Source of the DNA: Massariosphaeria phaeospora
Lineage: Eukaryota; Ascomycota; Dothideomycetes; Pleosporales
Length of the DNA stretch: 64,000 bases
Assembly (NCBI GenBank): GCA_011032825.1
Contig: JAADJZ010000004.1
Coordinates: 1,798,001-1,862,000, forward strand
Direction of reading: 5' to 3'
Positions within the stretch are counted from its first letter, which is position 1. Each line of letters starts with the position of its first letter. The position numbers and the translations under genes were made by a program. Under the pieces are notes generated by a model, which saw only the letters and a list, made by a program, of their open reading frames with translations, made no database searches and was not told where the DNA came from. Shown piece after piece: positions 1-11,105 of the stretch.

Positions 1-2519
1 CCCTTTCCACTTGCCGTTTCCGTTTCTGCTCACATACAGCACGAGGCTGCAGTGATCCCACTGATGAATTTTTCCAGCCGCCGGTGGACACCCGAGACTC
101 CAACCCCAGCTCACTTACCCACCCAGCACCACTCCGTGCCTGCCGACCGAACCCAAACTCAAACCGAGATTCCAGAAAAACATCTACTATGCTTCTTAAC
201 TGCCAGTATGCCGAATCTTTCTTCTCCGCTCGCAATCGCGTTGCCGACTTCACATATAACAACTCTGCGATCTCACGCAGCCAGCCTCACGTCTCACGCC
301 TCACACGCCACCGTCGCCACCTGTCGGCAGACCCAAATCCCGAGACTGGACTGAATTATCTCCTGGGTGTACAGTATTCTCTTGATTGCTTGTGCAGCCA
401 CATGCCGCGCTTGGCCCTGCTGTGCGACATTGTTTTCTTCCGAACGAATGTTACACGGGGACGGGGGTCGTCATGACTTTGATGTAGAGTGCTGGAGTGG
501 AAACCGAGACTGTGCTCGACATGGCTGGTTTGGAGATGGGTTGGGTAGGAGATGGGCGTTCGGGATGTACGTGTATCGGCATTGGTATACACGCTGAATC
601 GATCGTAGCGACAAAGTAGAGTCGGTTTTGTGATGTGTTGTGAATGTGATGCGATGGCAACTGCGAATGAGGCGTGCATTATTGGGTAGTACAGTATATC
701 ATACCATATCATATATATACTAGGAACTCGCATATCTCAGCGATAGTATACCCACAAAATATAGAGTCGTAGAGTGACGGCTTGATGTCGACGATACCAC
801 TAAGTCTGGAAGCTGTGAACTTGACGTCAACACCCTTTGTTTTAGACAGTTAGAACACGGTAGGCAGAGGCGAGGCTCGCAGCAATACAGCTTTAAATTA
901 TCGTTGGATGGATTTAACCTGAGCCAAGTCGTGTTGAGGCTATTCCCTCGGATCAAGTAGTAAGTACGTTCGCGAACAGTCGGATTTTATTTGGCATTTG
1001 GCAATCCACCCAAAATAGCAATCAGTTCAGTTCCAGACCCTTCCGCTCAGCTCAGCTCAGCCCAACTCTGCAACACATACCAGAAAGTGCGTTCCGACCA
1101 TGTATCTATCTACCCATCTCCTCCAACGGACAACATCCTTATTGACTAATCAACACCTGCGTGATGTAAACACCCTGTTCTACATAAAAAATAGTCCGTT
1201 CCAGTTTCTCGCCTTTTCACTCCTCCTCGCAGATAGACAACCACGTCACCAGTCCAGTCCAGTTCGGCAAGCTCGAGCGATAGCACGCCCTCAGGGATAT
1301 CCAAACCGCACCATCTATCGAACCAACTAGTTTCTCCATCTTCGGCGCGGACCAGAGTACGCAAAGCCATGATAGTACGGCACGCATATCTAGAACTGAA
1401 TGTATATCGCTGTTCCTAGAGACGAGAGCAGAGTCCGATTGTTTTGTAGAAAAGGAACAGGCGGCCGAGAGCTGCACCGGCGACCAACTGGGCAACTATC
1501 TCAACCGACACTATGTCATAATCCGACGGCGGCGAAACATCACGAGGCTGTACGCAGAGCGTCGGGCGAGAAGGTGAGTTGCCCCAGCACGCGCAACTCT
1601 TCCCCGATTACATGCGTGCGATTCGTCCAACGTCTCGAATCTTGACTGAATGGTCGAAAGTACCGTGTATGCCGCTGCGCTCGTGTCGTTCTTCGGGTGG
1701 TCCGGCACTAGACCAACGAGTCCAGCCCTCTAGAAGAAGTGAAATATCTGAAAGAAAGACCAAGACGTTGAGAAAGCTCTGATACAGCATCAGCATCCGC
1801 GAAACTGCAACGCAAACGCCGATAAAACCACTACATCTGCACTGCGCCGCTATATAGTGCCGCAAAGACGTGAACGAAGAAGAAGTCAGGGGGAACAAAT
1901 GTCTAGGGCTTTTTACTAACTTACTCTTGCCGACACTACTATTGCGCACTGCGTCCGCCGAAGCGCGGCTCTAGGTTAACAATGGTAACGGAACGCAACA
2001 CTTTCTTCTAGTCCCCTTTGAGTTGAGCCTCTGTGCTGGTTTTATGGGTGGGTGCCAAAGTTGGGATCTGTAAGAGGGAGGGGGGGATGAGGGTTGTAGA
2101 TGCTCGTGAGTCTGCGTGCGGCGGCTTGGGTGGGACTTTGGAGATATGTAGAGTACGCATTACATGGTAGCAGAGGTTTTCCGTTTGGAGTGGAGCTGCA
2201 ACGTTTGCGAGGGCGGCAAGTAAGTGGAAAGATTTGAGTGTATCAATATTTGGACAGATGATGTAGATGAATAGTTCAGATGACCAAGTAAGCCAGTGGC
2301 TCAATATTGATCCACCGCATCCTGCACAGCAAACTCCTCTTCCCACTGATCTGTGCAAGTACGCCTCGTTCCCATGCTAGCAACTAATACAGTCCTGCTC
2401 ATATGACCTCGTCCATCTGCGCAGTCGCACATCTTGTCGTTGTCGAGGAGGAGACTGAACGTTGGTGACGGTGGGGTGAGCCATACGCGATCCTGTCTCC
2501 CCGTTTGCTTGAATACTCT
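1..2519. other. Gene-free or unresolved stretch
   Basis: Only short overlapping open frames (up to about 130 codons) on both strands, with no recognisable domain, no signal peptide and no convincing intron chain. I cannot support a gene here. A short or fast-evolving gene, or UTR of a gene beyond the left edge, is possible. Confidence 0.5.
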
Positions 2520-3812
2520 CTAGCAAGGTTCCGCGACGCGTTGGCGATCCAGCCGGGTATCGGCGATCCAGTCGGCAAGGACTTCTGCTGAGTATTCCAT
2601 AAGGGCTGAAATAAGTTGACCAATACGAACGCCTTCTTCGTTGTGAAGGCGTACTAGGAGCCGCGTGTGAGATACCTCGAAATCGCAAAGGTGGACAGCA
2701 GGCTCCCTGGCCGCAACGTAGATTCCAACAGACTTGCATGGCGGCTCAGTGATGAAGAAGGAACCTATAATCTTCGTGAGTTGTGATGACGGTAACTCAG
2801 AAGCCTTGAATAGACACTCTTGAGCTGAGACGCCAGGCTGTAACCGAATGTCGCATCGTCCAGACCTTGCAGATATGCGATTTGGGAAAAGGTAGTCCAG
2901 GTACGGGCTGATCTTGAGTTGAGAGAAGTCCAGCCAACAGCTTTCTGTAGTGTATGTAGACGCACCGAAAAGTTCTTTGAATCTGGCCGAGGTCTGCTCT
3001 GGTATTTCGCAAACTTGGGTTAGATATGCAGGAAAATATATTTCCACTTCAACAGGATACTCCGTCAACCACCTTCTGTATTGAGGCACATCTAACAGGT
3101 TCTGTTGAAACTCTTCGAGTTCCTCTTCAATAGGCTGGGGCCATGGTGGATCAGATTTGATATGCTGACCATATTCAATGGGCTTGGAAGATGTGAGGTT
3201 TCCTACCGGAGATGTGATAATATACTCCACTGTGGCACGCCAAGAATGCGATAAATTACAAGCTGCAAATAACTCTTTCAGCTCAGCGCAACGGAGAATC
3301 TTCTCTAGAAGCTCTGGGATGCGAAACAATCGGTGGCTAGCGGCACTAGTTCCGCTCCTGGGTCTTGACACTGGCCTTATGGCACTATAGCAGGCGACAG
3401 AAGGCTTCGCGAAGGCGATCAGGCGGGCATCAAACATGCTGAGTGTCCTGGAAATCCAAGTTTGTATGCCCGCCTTGGTCATCTCATACGGCATTCCAGA
3501 GTCTGGTCTAGACTTGGGTCTCTGATGTCGATACCAATCATGTTGAGCGGCTTGTAAGCTCTTGACTAACAACTTCTGTGCGCCACGGCCAAGCGAGTAG
3601 AATTCCTGCAATCTACCCGGCTCATGCTGCCCAACAAGTTCAGCCTCACTAAGCAGTTGTGATGGGGATAGAACAATCTCGTACCCTTCTTCGGCCCTTT
3701 CTTCTTGCTCCTTCATTGCATGCCACAGAACGGACCATTGAGTGCATTCTCCAGATATATGATCCTCGCCGACGCAGGAGCACGCGGAAACCACTTCATT
3801 ATGTGCAGCCAT
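2520..3812 (-). CDS. F-box-like domain protein
   Basis: Intronless frame of 430 codons. Residues about 162-202 read as an F-box (start LFRIPELLEKILRCAELKEL, followed by SHSWRATVEYIITSP), the usual form in large dothideomycete F-box families. Such proteins normally bind Skp1 and recruit substrates to an SCF ubiquitin ligase. The N-terminal 160 residues hold Cys-x-Cys near the start and a charged helix; the C-terminal 220 residues show no known repeat (no LRR, WD or kelch), so the substrate is unknown. I chose the ATG at 3812. An in-frame ATG at 3929 adds 39 Ser/Thr-rich residues and looks like leader sequence. The gene is alone on its strand, with the MFS gene's 3' end about 860 bp upstream. 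Confidence 0.75.
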   Translation of the reverse strand: MAAHNEVVSACSCVGEDHISGECTQWSVLWHAMKEQEERAEEGYEIVLSPSQLLSEAELVGQHEPGRLQEFYSLGRGAQKLLVKSLQAAQHDWYRHQRPKSRPDSGMPYEMTKAGIQTWISRTLSMFDARLIAFAKPSVACYSAIRPVSRPRSGTSAASHRLFRIPELLEKILRCAELKELFAACNLSHSWRATVEYIITSPVGNLTSSKPIEYGQHIKSDPPWPQPIEEELEEFQQNLLDVPQYRRWLTEYPVEVEIYFPAYLTQVCEIPEQTSARFKELFGASTYTTESCWLDFSQLKISPYLDYLFPNRISARSGRCDIRLQPGVSAQECLFKASELPSSQLTKIIGSFFITEPPCKSVGIYVAAREPAVHLCDFEVSHTRLLVRLHNEEGVRIGQLISALMEYSAEVLADWIADTRLDRQRVAEPC

Positions 3813-4123
3813 CGTGATGACGCAACAGCCCACCGGAAACCTGTCGGCAAAGGTCGACGAGCGGAAGGACGGGTCGGAAAGATGAATTAAAGTCGTAGAC
3901 GAAGACGTTGGCGATGCACAGCGGAACACGGAGGGAACGAAAGTTTTATAGAAGAAGGATGCGCGGTTGCCTGATCAAGCGAACCACGGTAGAACCACGA
4001 AGCACAGACCAGACCACCACGTGACCCCTTCTGCCTGATGGCGCTCTTCAATAATCTCTAGACGATTAGCAACTAACACTCAATTCAATTTCTTTGGATA
4101 AGTGCCGATTACAGCCGTCATGG
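3813..4123. other. Upstream region of the F-box gene
   Basis: About 310 bp with no reading frame of note. It should contain the promoter of the minus-strand F-box gene; no clear TATA element was seen. Confidence 0.4.
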
Positions 4124-4660
4124 ACACTACATACTGGAACCAGCTAACAGTTCGAGAGAATCATAATACTGCACATTGCCATGAATAGCAGATACAACAT
4201 CTCTTCGTAAAAATACGAAAAACCTCTCTACCTAGTTCTACTATCTACTACACTTCCAAGAACATACAGCCTCCCTCGCATCTTCCGTAACAGAACCAAA
4301 TACAGTTGGTACAAGCAATTAAACCAGCGAACAGATCAAGAGAATCGCAATATTGCACATTACCTCGTATAGTAGATACAACATCCCTTCGTAAAAACAC
4401 AGTAAACCTCTCTCCCTAGCTCTACAATCTGCTACACTATCAACAGCACACAGCTTCTCTCGGCATCTTCGAGCCTTAGACGTTGATACCCTTGCCGTAG
4501 GCAATTATATTAGAGCCAGGCCAAGAGAATCATGACACCGCACATTATCCTGTACAGTGGATACGATACCGCTTCGTAAAATCAGAGTAAACCATTCTAT
4601 CTCGTACCCACCCGCATCTATCGCAAATTCAGGAAGCACACAGACTCGCGGCAACCCCAC
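4124..4660 (+). repeat. Three degenerate tandem copies of an approx. 184-bp unit
   Basis: Shared blocks recur in order in each copy: AGAGAATC, then GCACATT (GCACAT begins at 4171, 4355 and 4540), then GATACAAC or GATACGAT, CTTCGTAAAA, and a pyrimidine-rich tail with AGCACACAG or AACATACAG. The spacings are 184 and 185 bp. Copies 1 and 2 are closest; copy 3 is more diverged and its tail runs up to the stop codon of the adjacent MFS gene. No coding potential is evident. Confidence 0.8.
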
Positions 4661-4671
4661 CAGCATGCCCA

Positions 4672-6800
4672 TCAAGCACCACCCCAGCTAGCGCCGCCCG
4701 CCCCCACCCCCGTGCTACCGAGATTCGAGCTCAAGCGCCTGAACCCGAGTCCCATACCAATGGGCACCGACGTCCTTCTTCTGACCGGGGTGCGCCTACT
4801 ACCGTGAGAATGACTCCTCACATGCCCCATGCTATTCCGTCGGTCGCGACGTCCAGGCTGTGTGCCGCCTTCTTCAGTGCCGTCCGTTTCCTCGTCACCA
4901 GAACGGGTGGTGGTGCGAGAGAGAAGCCCGGTCGGCTCGCCGTACTCTGATTCGGAAAGGGGATCATCGTCGTCTTGTCCAGTGGCCTTGCGGCCGTCGT
5001 CGTCGTCTTCAGTCGAGCTAATGGACGCAGCACTAGCGGAGAGGACGCTCTCTTCATCGGAGTCCGGGTCGTCGCCGAAACCTTTGCCTTCCTCTAGCCA
5101 CCATATCGGTATGCACGCCAAAGCGGCAATAGCCGACAGCGCCCAGAAAGGCACCAGGACATAACCTCGCTTCACGCCCAAGGTGAAAAGACTGCCCCCC
5201 AGAGCAGGGCCGACGGCGCGTCCTATGGCGGAGACACTGGTTGCAATCCCATTGATAGTGCCGAGGAAGCGGAGATTGCCGGCGCTGTTCGTGATCATTA
5301 TGGTCGACGTGGGGAACGCAAAGGTGCCCGCAACCCCCCTGATCATCAGCAGCATCACCATGGCGATCTGCCTGAACGGCTCGGGGAGCAGGGAGATGAA
5401 AGGCGTGACGAAGAAGACGACAGGGAATATGAGGAAGGCGATGCGGAGACACCGAAGGACGCCGAGGTATCGCGCGACACGGGGGAAAGCTACGAATTGG
5501 ACCGTGGTGGACGAGACGGAGTAGAAGGTGAATATTGCACCGATATGTCTAGGGCCCAGTCCAAATCCCCCAGCAAATTTGAACGGGAGGGACACGTTGG
5601 GATCGTCGATGGATTGCGGGGGATGATGCCAAAACACTGGGAGCAGCTACGATAATTAGTAGGAACCATACCAATTTGAGAGCAACAACGCACCTGGTCG
5701 TAGGCAAGGGAATAAAGGGCCAGCATCGTGTACACAACCAGATTCAACGTAGTCTGAAAAGTCAGGACCTCACGCATACCGGGCGCAACTTGTCTCTCAA
5801 CCATGATTGAAGATATGTCATTTCCGGTCTCTTCATCGTGATGTGGTTTATGGTGAGCTAGAAGAGACTCCCTTTCGGGTTCCTCCTTCGTGCGCGGCCT
5901 CCACAAGTAGTACGTTTTGCGCACCCAGGCCGTGAGCTTCGCCCCAATCACAAGTCCGTAGTCTCGTTCGTTCTTCTTGGTCTCCAGAGTTTCCTGAGCT
6001 TGTCAGCATGGTGCCTTAAGTGATAGAGACGGGGGTTGTACATGTAGAAATAACCATCCTGTGACGATGCCGATGGCGAAGATGCATGCTGATACTATGT
6101 TGGGCAGCAAGTAGGGGTACCTCTCGAGGAAGCGATCGCCACGGGGTTTGAGAGGGTCTTGGTTGAGCGGGTTGGATAAGACACCGCCCAGAGTCTATGG
6201 TTGTCAGATGCTTGGTGCCTGCCTTGGTCATGATGCACGTACTGGCCCAAAAACAGCCCCAATGCCGAAGACTATAGGCATGATACTGAATGCACGCGGC
6301 TGTAGCTCCTGTCAAGATATCAGCATTCCAGTCATGCTTGTATGTCCCATCGCGCACCTTCCACGGACAGAGCTCCGCCACCATGGTCCTCAGTATGCCC
6401 ACGTTCCCATTCCCCAAGCCCTGCAGCGCGCGAGCAGCAATGGCCATTGGGAGACTCGTCGAGAAACCCCAGATCAACATGGTGATCATGGTGTTCACCA
6501 GCCCCAGAAGGATCGCAGGCTTCCGGCCAAAACGGTCGGCTGCCACCCCCCACGGTATCCCCATGGCCGCCTGGGCAAGCGAAAAGCTGGCTGCCGTGAA
6601 GCCGGCCCACCACGCGATGTCATTCTGCGGAATGCCGAAGGACTCGATCATCTCGGGGATGTAGGGCAGCACCGACGTGAGGGCGAGAGGTTCGGCGAAT
6701 CGACATATTGCTGGTGCAGTATTAGCAGTTTGTTCTGCGTGTTGGGCGATGACTTGCAGAGGATCACCAGCTGCTTGACTGGCAAGCGGCGTTCTGTCAT
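4672..6800 (-). CDS. MFS transporter, DHA1-like (six exons)
   Basis: Exons: 6800-6758, 6710-6358, 6308-6243, 6194-6042, 5993-5694, 5646-4672. They join in frame to 629 residues. All five introns are 47-54 bp. Intron 1 uses a GC donor (GCAAGT) with an AG acceptor; the frame before and after it (PVKQLVIL, then CRFAEPLALTSVLPY) shows the junction is right. Motif A-like GVAADRFGRKPAI follows TM2, then GNGNVGI and, across an intron, LQPRAFSIMPIVFGIGAVFGP-type sequence. This is the fungal group related to plant ZIF-like and bacterial TetA drug:proton antiporters. The last 150 residues form an acidic, Ser-rich cytoplasmic tail. Substrate cannot be read from sequence; efflux of metals or small organics is typical. 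An in-frame ATG at 6938 would add 46 residues. Confidence 0.88.
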
Positions 6801-7989
6801 GACGGGGTGCTGTCGAGCCCGGGAGGCATTCTCTGAGTGAGAATAAGAATGACGGGAATAAAAGGCGTGAAGGGCGCAAAGAACTGCGGCCTGAGGCGGC
6901 GTTTGCGGTGTGCTTCCTGCGCGCCCCGCAGCGCCCACGATGACGGTATTAGCGTCGAACAGTCATGCGCCGGCTAGAAACTCGTCTAGCGGCCATCGCG
7001 CTGCGCATTTGCCCCCCCTTTACGACCTCTGCAGCAGGCTTCCATTTGCCTTGCTCGTGTTGATGGGAAAGGCCGCCGCGTGATGCCGTTGATGGTGATG
7101 TGGTGTTGGTGGAGTTGGTGACCCCTGGACCATGGGCGATGGTTGCAAGCCTCAGACCACGACTCAGCCTGTGCGCCCGAGCCGGCCATGCCATCACCAG
7201 CGACGCCGTAAGTATCCATAAAATTTCCGTGCATCTCTCTCAAGCCGTATGCTATCAGCTGAAATATTTTGTGTTGCTCTCCTATCTCTTTCTTCACGTC
7301 CAATCTTCACTCATTCGTCAAACTCTGGAACTATCGCGAAACCACCTTCAGGGAAAATATTCACCAAGTCCTACGCTTAACACAAGGCTCCCACGACAGC
7401 GTGAAATTTCCAGCAAGACCCCACCCGTTCATCCTCCTGATGCGCCACATCCGGTTTGGCACCCTTCACTTCTGCGCGTGGCGTTATACCGACTGTACAA
7501 GGGGCAGGTGCTTGCCACTCCGCGGGGTATTACCCCGAGCTCCAACGTCACACTCGACTCTACATCGCAATGGTGATGGCTCACTTCACTACAACGAGAG
7601 AGCTAGACCTGTCTTGATTTATATGCTGCGTCGTTCCTAGCAATTCTAACTGATCTAGCCCTATCGTACCTTTGCTTACGCATACTGTTTAACGTGCCGT
7701 GTGATACTAAAGCGTTTTAAACTAGGAATCAATACAAGTTAGTAGGTAGAGCGACAGGAAACAGCTTTTCAGGTACTCTTTAAATTCTCTCGAATCTCTC
7801 TATTCGTTCTCGCAATCATAGAGCTGCTGCTCCTGATAACAGTTCTACTTTATTATTCGAGACGGAATGAAGTCAATCTTTTTCGCTATCTACTACTCTT
7901 TCCCGTAGCTGTTTAGAAATTCAAATCAAGCCCGTATCAGGTATACCGCCATCTCTCCCCCTGGATGGAGAATAGATCTCGAACCCATT
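6801..7989. other. 1.2-kb intergenic stretch
   Basis: Lies between the 5' end of the MFS gene and the 3' end of the next minus-strand gene. The longest frame (7100-7576, plus) has no domain and implausible composition. Nothing else was recognised. It should contain the MFS promoter. Confidence 0.45.
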
Positions 7990-8859
7990 CTACTTCTCTG
8001 CCTCCTCATCCCACATCTGCTCCCCAGCCTCCTGCCTCCTCACCCCCTCTTCCAACTTGCTCAACTCCCTCTTCATCGCCTTCGTCACCCCATCCCTCTT
8101 CTTCCTCGCCGCCACCTTCTTCTCCGTCGTCTCCCCCTCCTTCAACTCTTCCGCGCTCGCATGCGGACCCGCCCTGATCTGCCCTTTGCTCTTGCCCACC
8201 CACCAATGCGGGTCGACACGCGTTTCAGGGATGTAGTGCTGCGGCTGCGACTGCGGCGGCGCGCCGAGCTCGTACGTCTCCGACGTGGCCGAGCTGCGGA
8301 TCAATCGCGCGATGTGCGAGGCATGCGCGCCGCGCAGGAGTTGCAGAGCCGGGCTCAGGGGCACGGTGTTGTAGGTGAAGAAGGTGGGGACGGGGAGCGG
8401 CGTGTTGGGGTGGTTGCGGTAGTGGGCGTGCGTGTAGTCGATGCACGTGCGGATGCGATTGAGCTCGGCGGAGTCGTCTGCGGCGTCGAGGTTCGCTGGT
8501 GCGGGAAATGGGGTGGTCTCGCGGGATGAGGCAACTGTTTCTGAGGCTGTTCCCGTGTGTGCAACTGACGAGCCGAACTCTGAGGGCGGTGCAGATAAGC
8601 TGGTCTCGGGCATTGAAGTTGGGAAAGGCAGGGGCCCTTCGGCGGTGGAGAGAAGGTGCTCACCACGGGAATCAGTCGCACCGGAAGAAGCAGCTGTGTA
8701 GCCTGGTCCAGTAGATACAATTGGCGAGCCCATGTCTGAGGGCGGTGCAGACAAGCTCGACTCGGACGCTGTAGTTGGAGAAGCCACGGTACGATCGACA
8801 AGAGGGGGGTGCTGCATGTGCTCGCCGTGCTCGTCGCGGGAGTTATTCGTGTTTGCCAT
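7990..8859 (-). CDS. Hypothetical protein with duplicated N-terminal motif
   Basis: Intronless, 289 residues. The N-terminal half is Ser/Thr/Pro-rich and contains a repeated segment: SESSLSAPPSDMGSP and later PETSLSAPPSEFGSS, about 50 residues apart. The C-terminal half looks folded: a helical stretch (RIRTCIDYTHAHYRNHP), TFFTYNTVPLSPALQLLRGAHASHIARLI, then PETRVDPHWWVGKSKGQIR and a charged coiled-coil-like tail (KKVAARKKRDGVTKAMKREL). No signal peptide or membrane segment. Family not recognised. The ATG at 8859 lies in a good context (GCCATGG) and is preferred over an upstream in-frame start at 8889. A TATA box lies about 115 bp upstream. Confidence 0.65.
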   Translation of the reverse strand: MANTNNSRDEHGEHMQHPPLVDRTVASPTTASESSLSAPPSDMGSPIVSTGPGYTAASSGATDSRGEHLLSTAEGPLPFPTSMPETSLSAPPSEFGSSVAHTGTASETVASSRETTPFPAPANLDAADDSAELNRIRTCIDYTHAHYRNHPNTPLPVPTFFTYNTVPLSPALQLLRGAHASHIARLIRSSATSETYELGAPPQSQPQHYIPETRVDPHWWVGKSKGQIRAGPHASAEELKEGETTEKKVAARKKRDGVTKAMKRELSKLEEGVRRQEAGEQMWDEEAEK

Positions 8860-9475
8860 GGCGCATCGATCTCTCCAAGAGGATTTCAAGTTAAGAATCG
8901 GTTGGCGTGTGTTTTGGGTGTTCCTGTACGAAGTTGCAGGCAGAAAACAGACCGACGATTTCGACGACCCACCCTATATACTACGCGAGGTGGCGGTGTT
9001 TCCCCTAGCAACTGGCCATCGGAACCACGTGCTCCTGTATAGCTGCTACGCAGCGGCAGCTGAGTGAAACTTCAACCTCGTGGACTGGGGGAAAGCTGGA
9101 AACCTGCACTGCAGCCTTGACTCAGCTGGGCATGCCGGCACGTTTCTGCTACCCTAGTGACAGAAGTGCGCGACTGTGCTAGATAGCAAATAGCGGGCAG
9201 CTGCATTTCAGAGCAAGCCCACTCGCATAGTGTGTTTTCACTTGTACATGTTGTACTTGGACTATTGCAATTGGATGGGTTGCATAGTTTGACTCGACAA
9301 TTCTGACTTGTTGCTAGGATTGCAAGACGTGGGTGCATATACTGCTATCTGCTATCATTATGCATTGCCCGATCGAGATCATGAGCAACGCTCTAGACAG
9401 CATACACCATACAGACACAACTACACCGTCTATGCCAGCAAAGTCCTACACCATTGTACCCATCAACATCCCATT
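8860..9475. other. Spacer with promoter of the 7990-8859 gene
   Basis: No supported gene. The right part is 3' flank of the next minus-strand gene; the left part holds the TATA element listed separately. Confidence 0.4.
8975..8980 (-). promoter_or_regulatory. TATA box of the 7990-8859 gene
   Basis: Reads TATATA followed by GGG on the minus strand, about 115 bp upstream of the chosen ATG at 8859. Confidence 0.45.
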
Positions 9476-10006
9476 CTACCCCTCCACGCCCTCCCTCCCC
9501 CCTCTATCCCAAATCCCAATCCTACCCCAAATATCATCATCATCATCACCGCCATCGTCTTCCTGCATCCCCTCCCCCTCCTCCTCATCACCCCTCACAC
9601 TCATAAACGAACACCGCCCACACGCCTTGTGCTCGCACCAGCGACACTCAACGCCCCAGTATCTGCCAATTCAGTCAGCTAGTCGTCAGTAGCAAACGCC
9701 TGGTTTCACTTACCCCGGCTCATACGTGAAGTTCGTGCCGTACGGCGACATCACGGCTTTCCAGTGCGTCGTCGTGAGGTGGGTGTTCACCCGGGTGGGA
9801 ACGGGGTGTAGGTGCCGGTGGCAGCAGCGCCAGGTGAAGGTTATGGGGAGGAGGGGCGTGTGTCGGGGTTGTGCGTGGCGGGGAGGAGAGTCTGGGGAGG
9901 TGTGGGGTGAGGTCGGGCCTGGAGCGGGAGTTCGGGCTGGGGACTGGGTGGCGGCGGTGGGCGAAGCTCGGAGGGTGGGCGATGGGGTGCGAGGACTGAC
10001 GGCCAT
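9476..10006 (-). CDS. Small Cys-motif hypothetical protein (two exons)
   Basis: Exon 1 10006-9714 and exon 2 9662-9476, separated by a 51-bp intron (GTAAGT donor, CAG acceptor); joined product 159 residues. The junction completes a Gly codon and gives FTYEPG-YWGVECRWCEHKACGRC, with two Cys-x2-Cys pairs that could bind one zinc. The N-terminal 50 residues are Pro/Ser/Thr-rich and precede FTWRCCHRHLH. The C-terminus is acidic, with five consecutive Asp. Family not recognised. It is divergent from, and similar in plan to, the 10405-10854 gene, sharing about 400 bp of upstream DNA. Confidence 0.6.
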
Positions 10007-10404
10007 TGTGATTTGGGGCTGGCGGTATTTTGGGAACTATTATGCGGGTGTGGTCGTCAGGTAGAGTTCGCTGCATTTTATACATGTGGTGAGCATGGCC
10101 AGGGTCGCCATCTGCAAATTCATGCAGGATCACGAATGAGCAGAATTCGCTACTCGCGGAGAAGAGGCGTCCTAGACATACCAGACATAGACTGCTGCGA
10201 TTGACCGAACACTTGAATGCCGGCCTCGTATTCAAGTGTCAAACAGCGCGAGTGCAGGTGAACTCGACCAGCCAACGCACTCAAAGTCTCCATTCCTAGC
10301 GCTTGCAATACCAAAACAACTACTGAACCGCACCTCCATACTCAACTACCAGGTAGATAATCCAACATCTCTACCATCAACCTGCAGACATCGCCAAAAG
10401 CACC
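10007..10404. promoter_or_regulatory. Bidirectional promoter region of two small Cys-motif genes
   Basis: The 398 bp between two divergent ATGs (10006 minus, 10405 plus) has no gene and must hold both promoters. No clear TATA box was found on either side. Confidence 0.45.
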
Positions 10405-10854
10405 ATGAACACCCCTCACGATCTCCACCGCATCAGCGTCGCCCTCGACACCTACCTCGAAGACCGCACCCCCTGCGCGCCCTCGACGCTCAACCTGCAG
10501 CCCTACATCTTCTCGCGCTGGCGCTGCGCCGCCGAGGCCTGCAGCCACATCAACCAGCACGCCAGCACGCGGCAATTCACCCCGCGTCCGGACGCGCGCA
10601 CCGGCCGGTCGGAGCTCAGCTTCGTGTTCGACAGATGCGCCAGGTGCGGGACCGCGGCACACCCCGGGTGCACGCTGTGGGAGGTGTATTGGCTGAAGAT
10701 GGACGGGCAGAGGGAGGCGCCGAAGAAGGAGCCGTTTGTGCTGGTGCTGGATTGGCGCAAGATTGAGGAGGAGGAGAGGAGGAGGGCGATTGAGAAGGAG
10801 GTGTGGAGGGATAGGGAGAGGATGTTGAGGGATATGGGGGAGGAGGGGGAGTGA
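10405..10854 (+). CDS. Small Cys-motif hypothetical protein
   Basis: Intronless, 149 residues, ATG in good context (CACCATGA). Contains IFSRWRCAAEACSH and, after about 30 residues, FDRCARCGTAAHPGC, i.e. Cys-x4-Cys-x-His and Cys-x2-Cys with a further Cys, compatible with a small zinc-binding fold. It then has LWEVYW and a basic/acidic coiled coil (EEEERRRAIEKEVWRDRERM). No signal peptide or membrane segment. Order of elements resembles the divergent neighbour at 9476-10006 (a W-x-C start, then Cys pairs), suggesting an old inverted duplication. Function unknown. Confidence 0.65.
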   Translation: MNTPHDLHRISVALDTYLEDRTPCAPSTLNLQPYIFSRWRCAAEACSHINQHASTRQFTPRPDARTGRSELSFVFDRCARCGTAAHPGCTLWEVYWLKMDGQREAPKKEPFVLVLDWRKIEEEERRRAIEKEVWRDRERMLRDMGEEGE

Positions 10855-11105
10855 TGGCGCGTATGGGAGCTTTGGGGAGACTTGACTATTATAAGCACAA
10901 GCACAAGCACAAGCATAAGCGCTATTTTGTAAGAAACACATTTCGTAGAAGATGAATAAAGATGACGAGTTCGAAAAACTGACCCGGAAGTTTGACGGAG
11001 ATTATGCGCTGCACCTAGTAACGCAAGCCTTGACCATGATATCGTCCACTCCAAACATATGACAATCCGCCATTCTCTTCAGCCGCCTCAACAGTTAACC
11101 ACCAC

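Noticed and set aside
7100..7576. 158-codon frame in the spacer after the MFS gene
   Set aside because: No domain and overlapped by another equally open frame.
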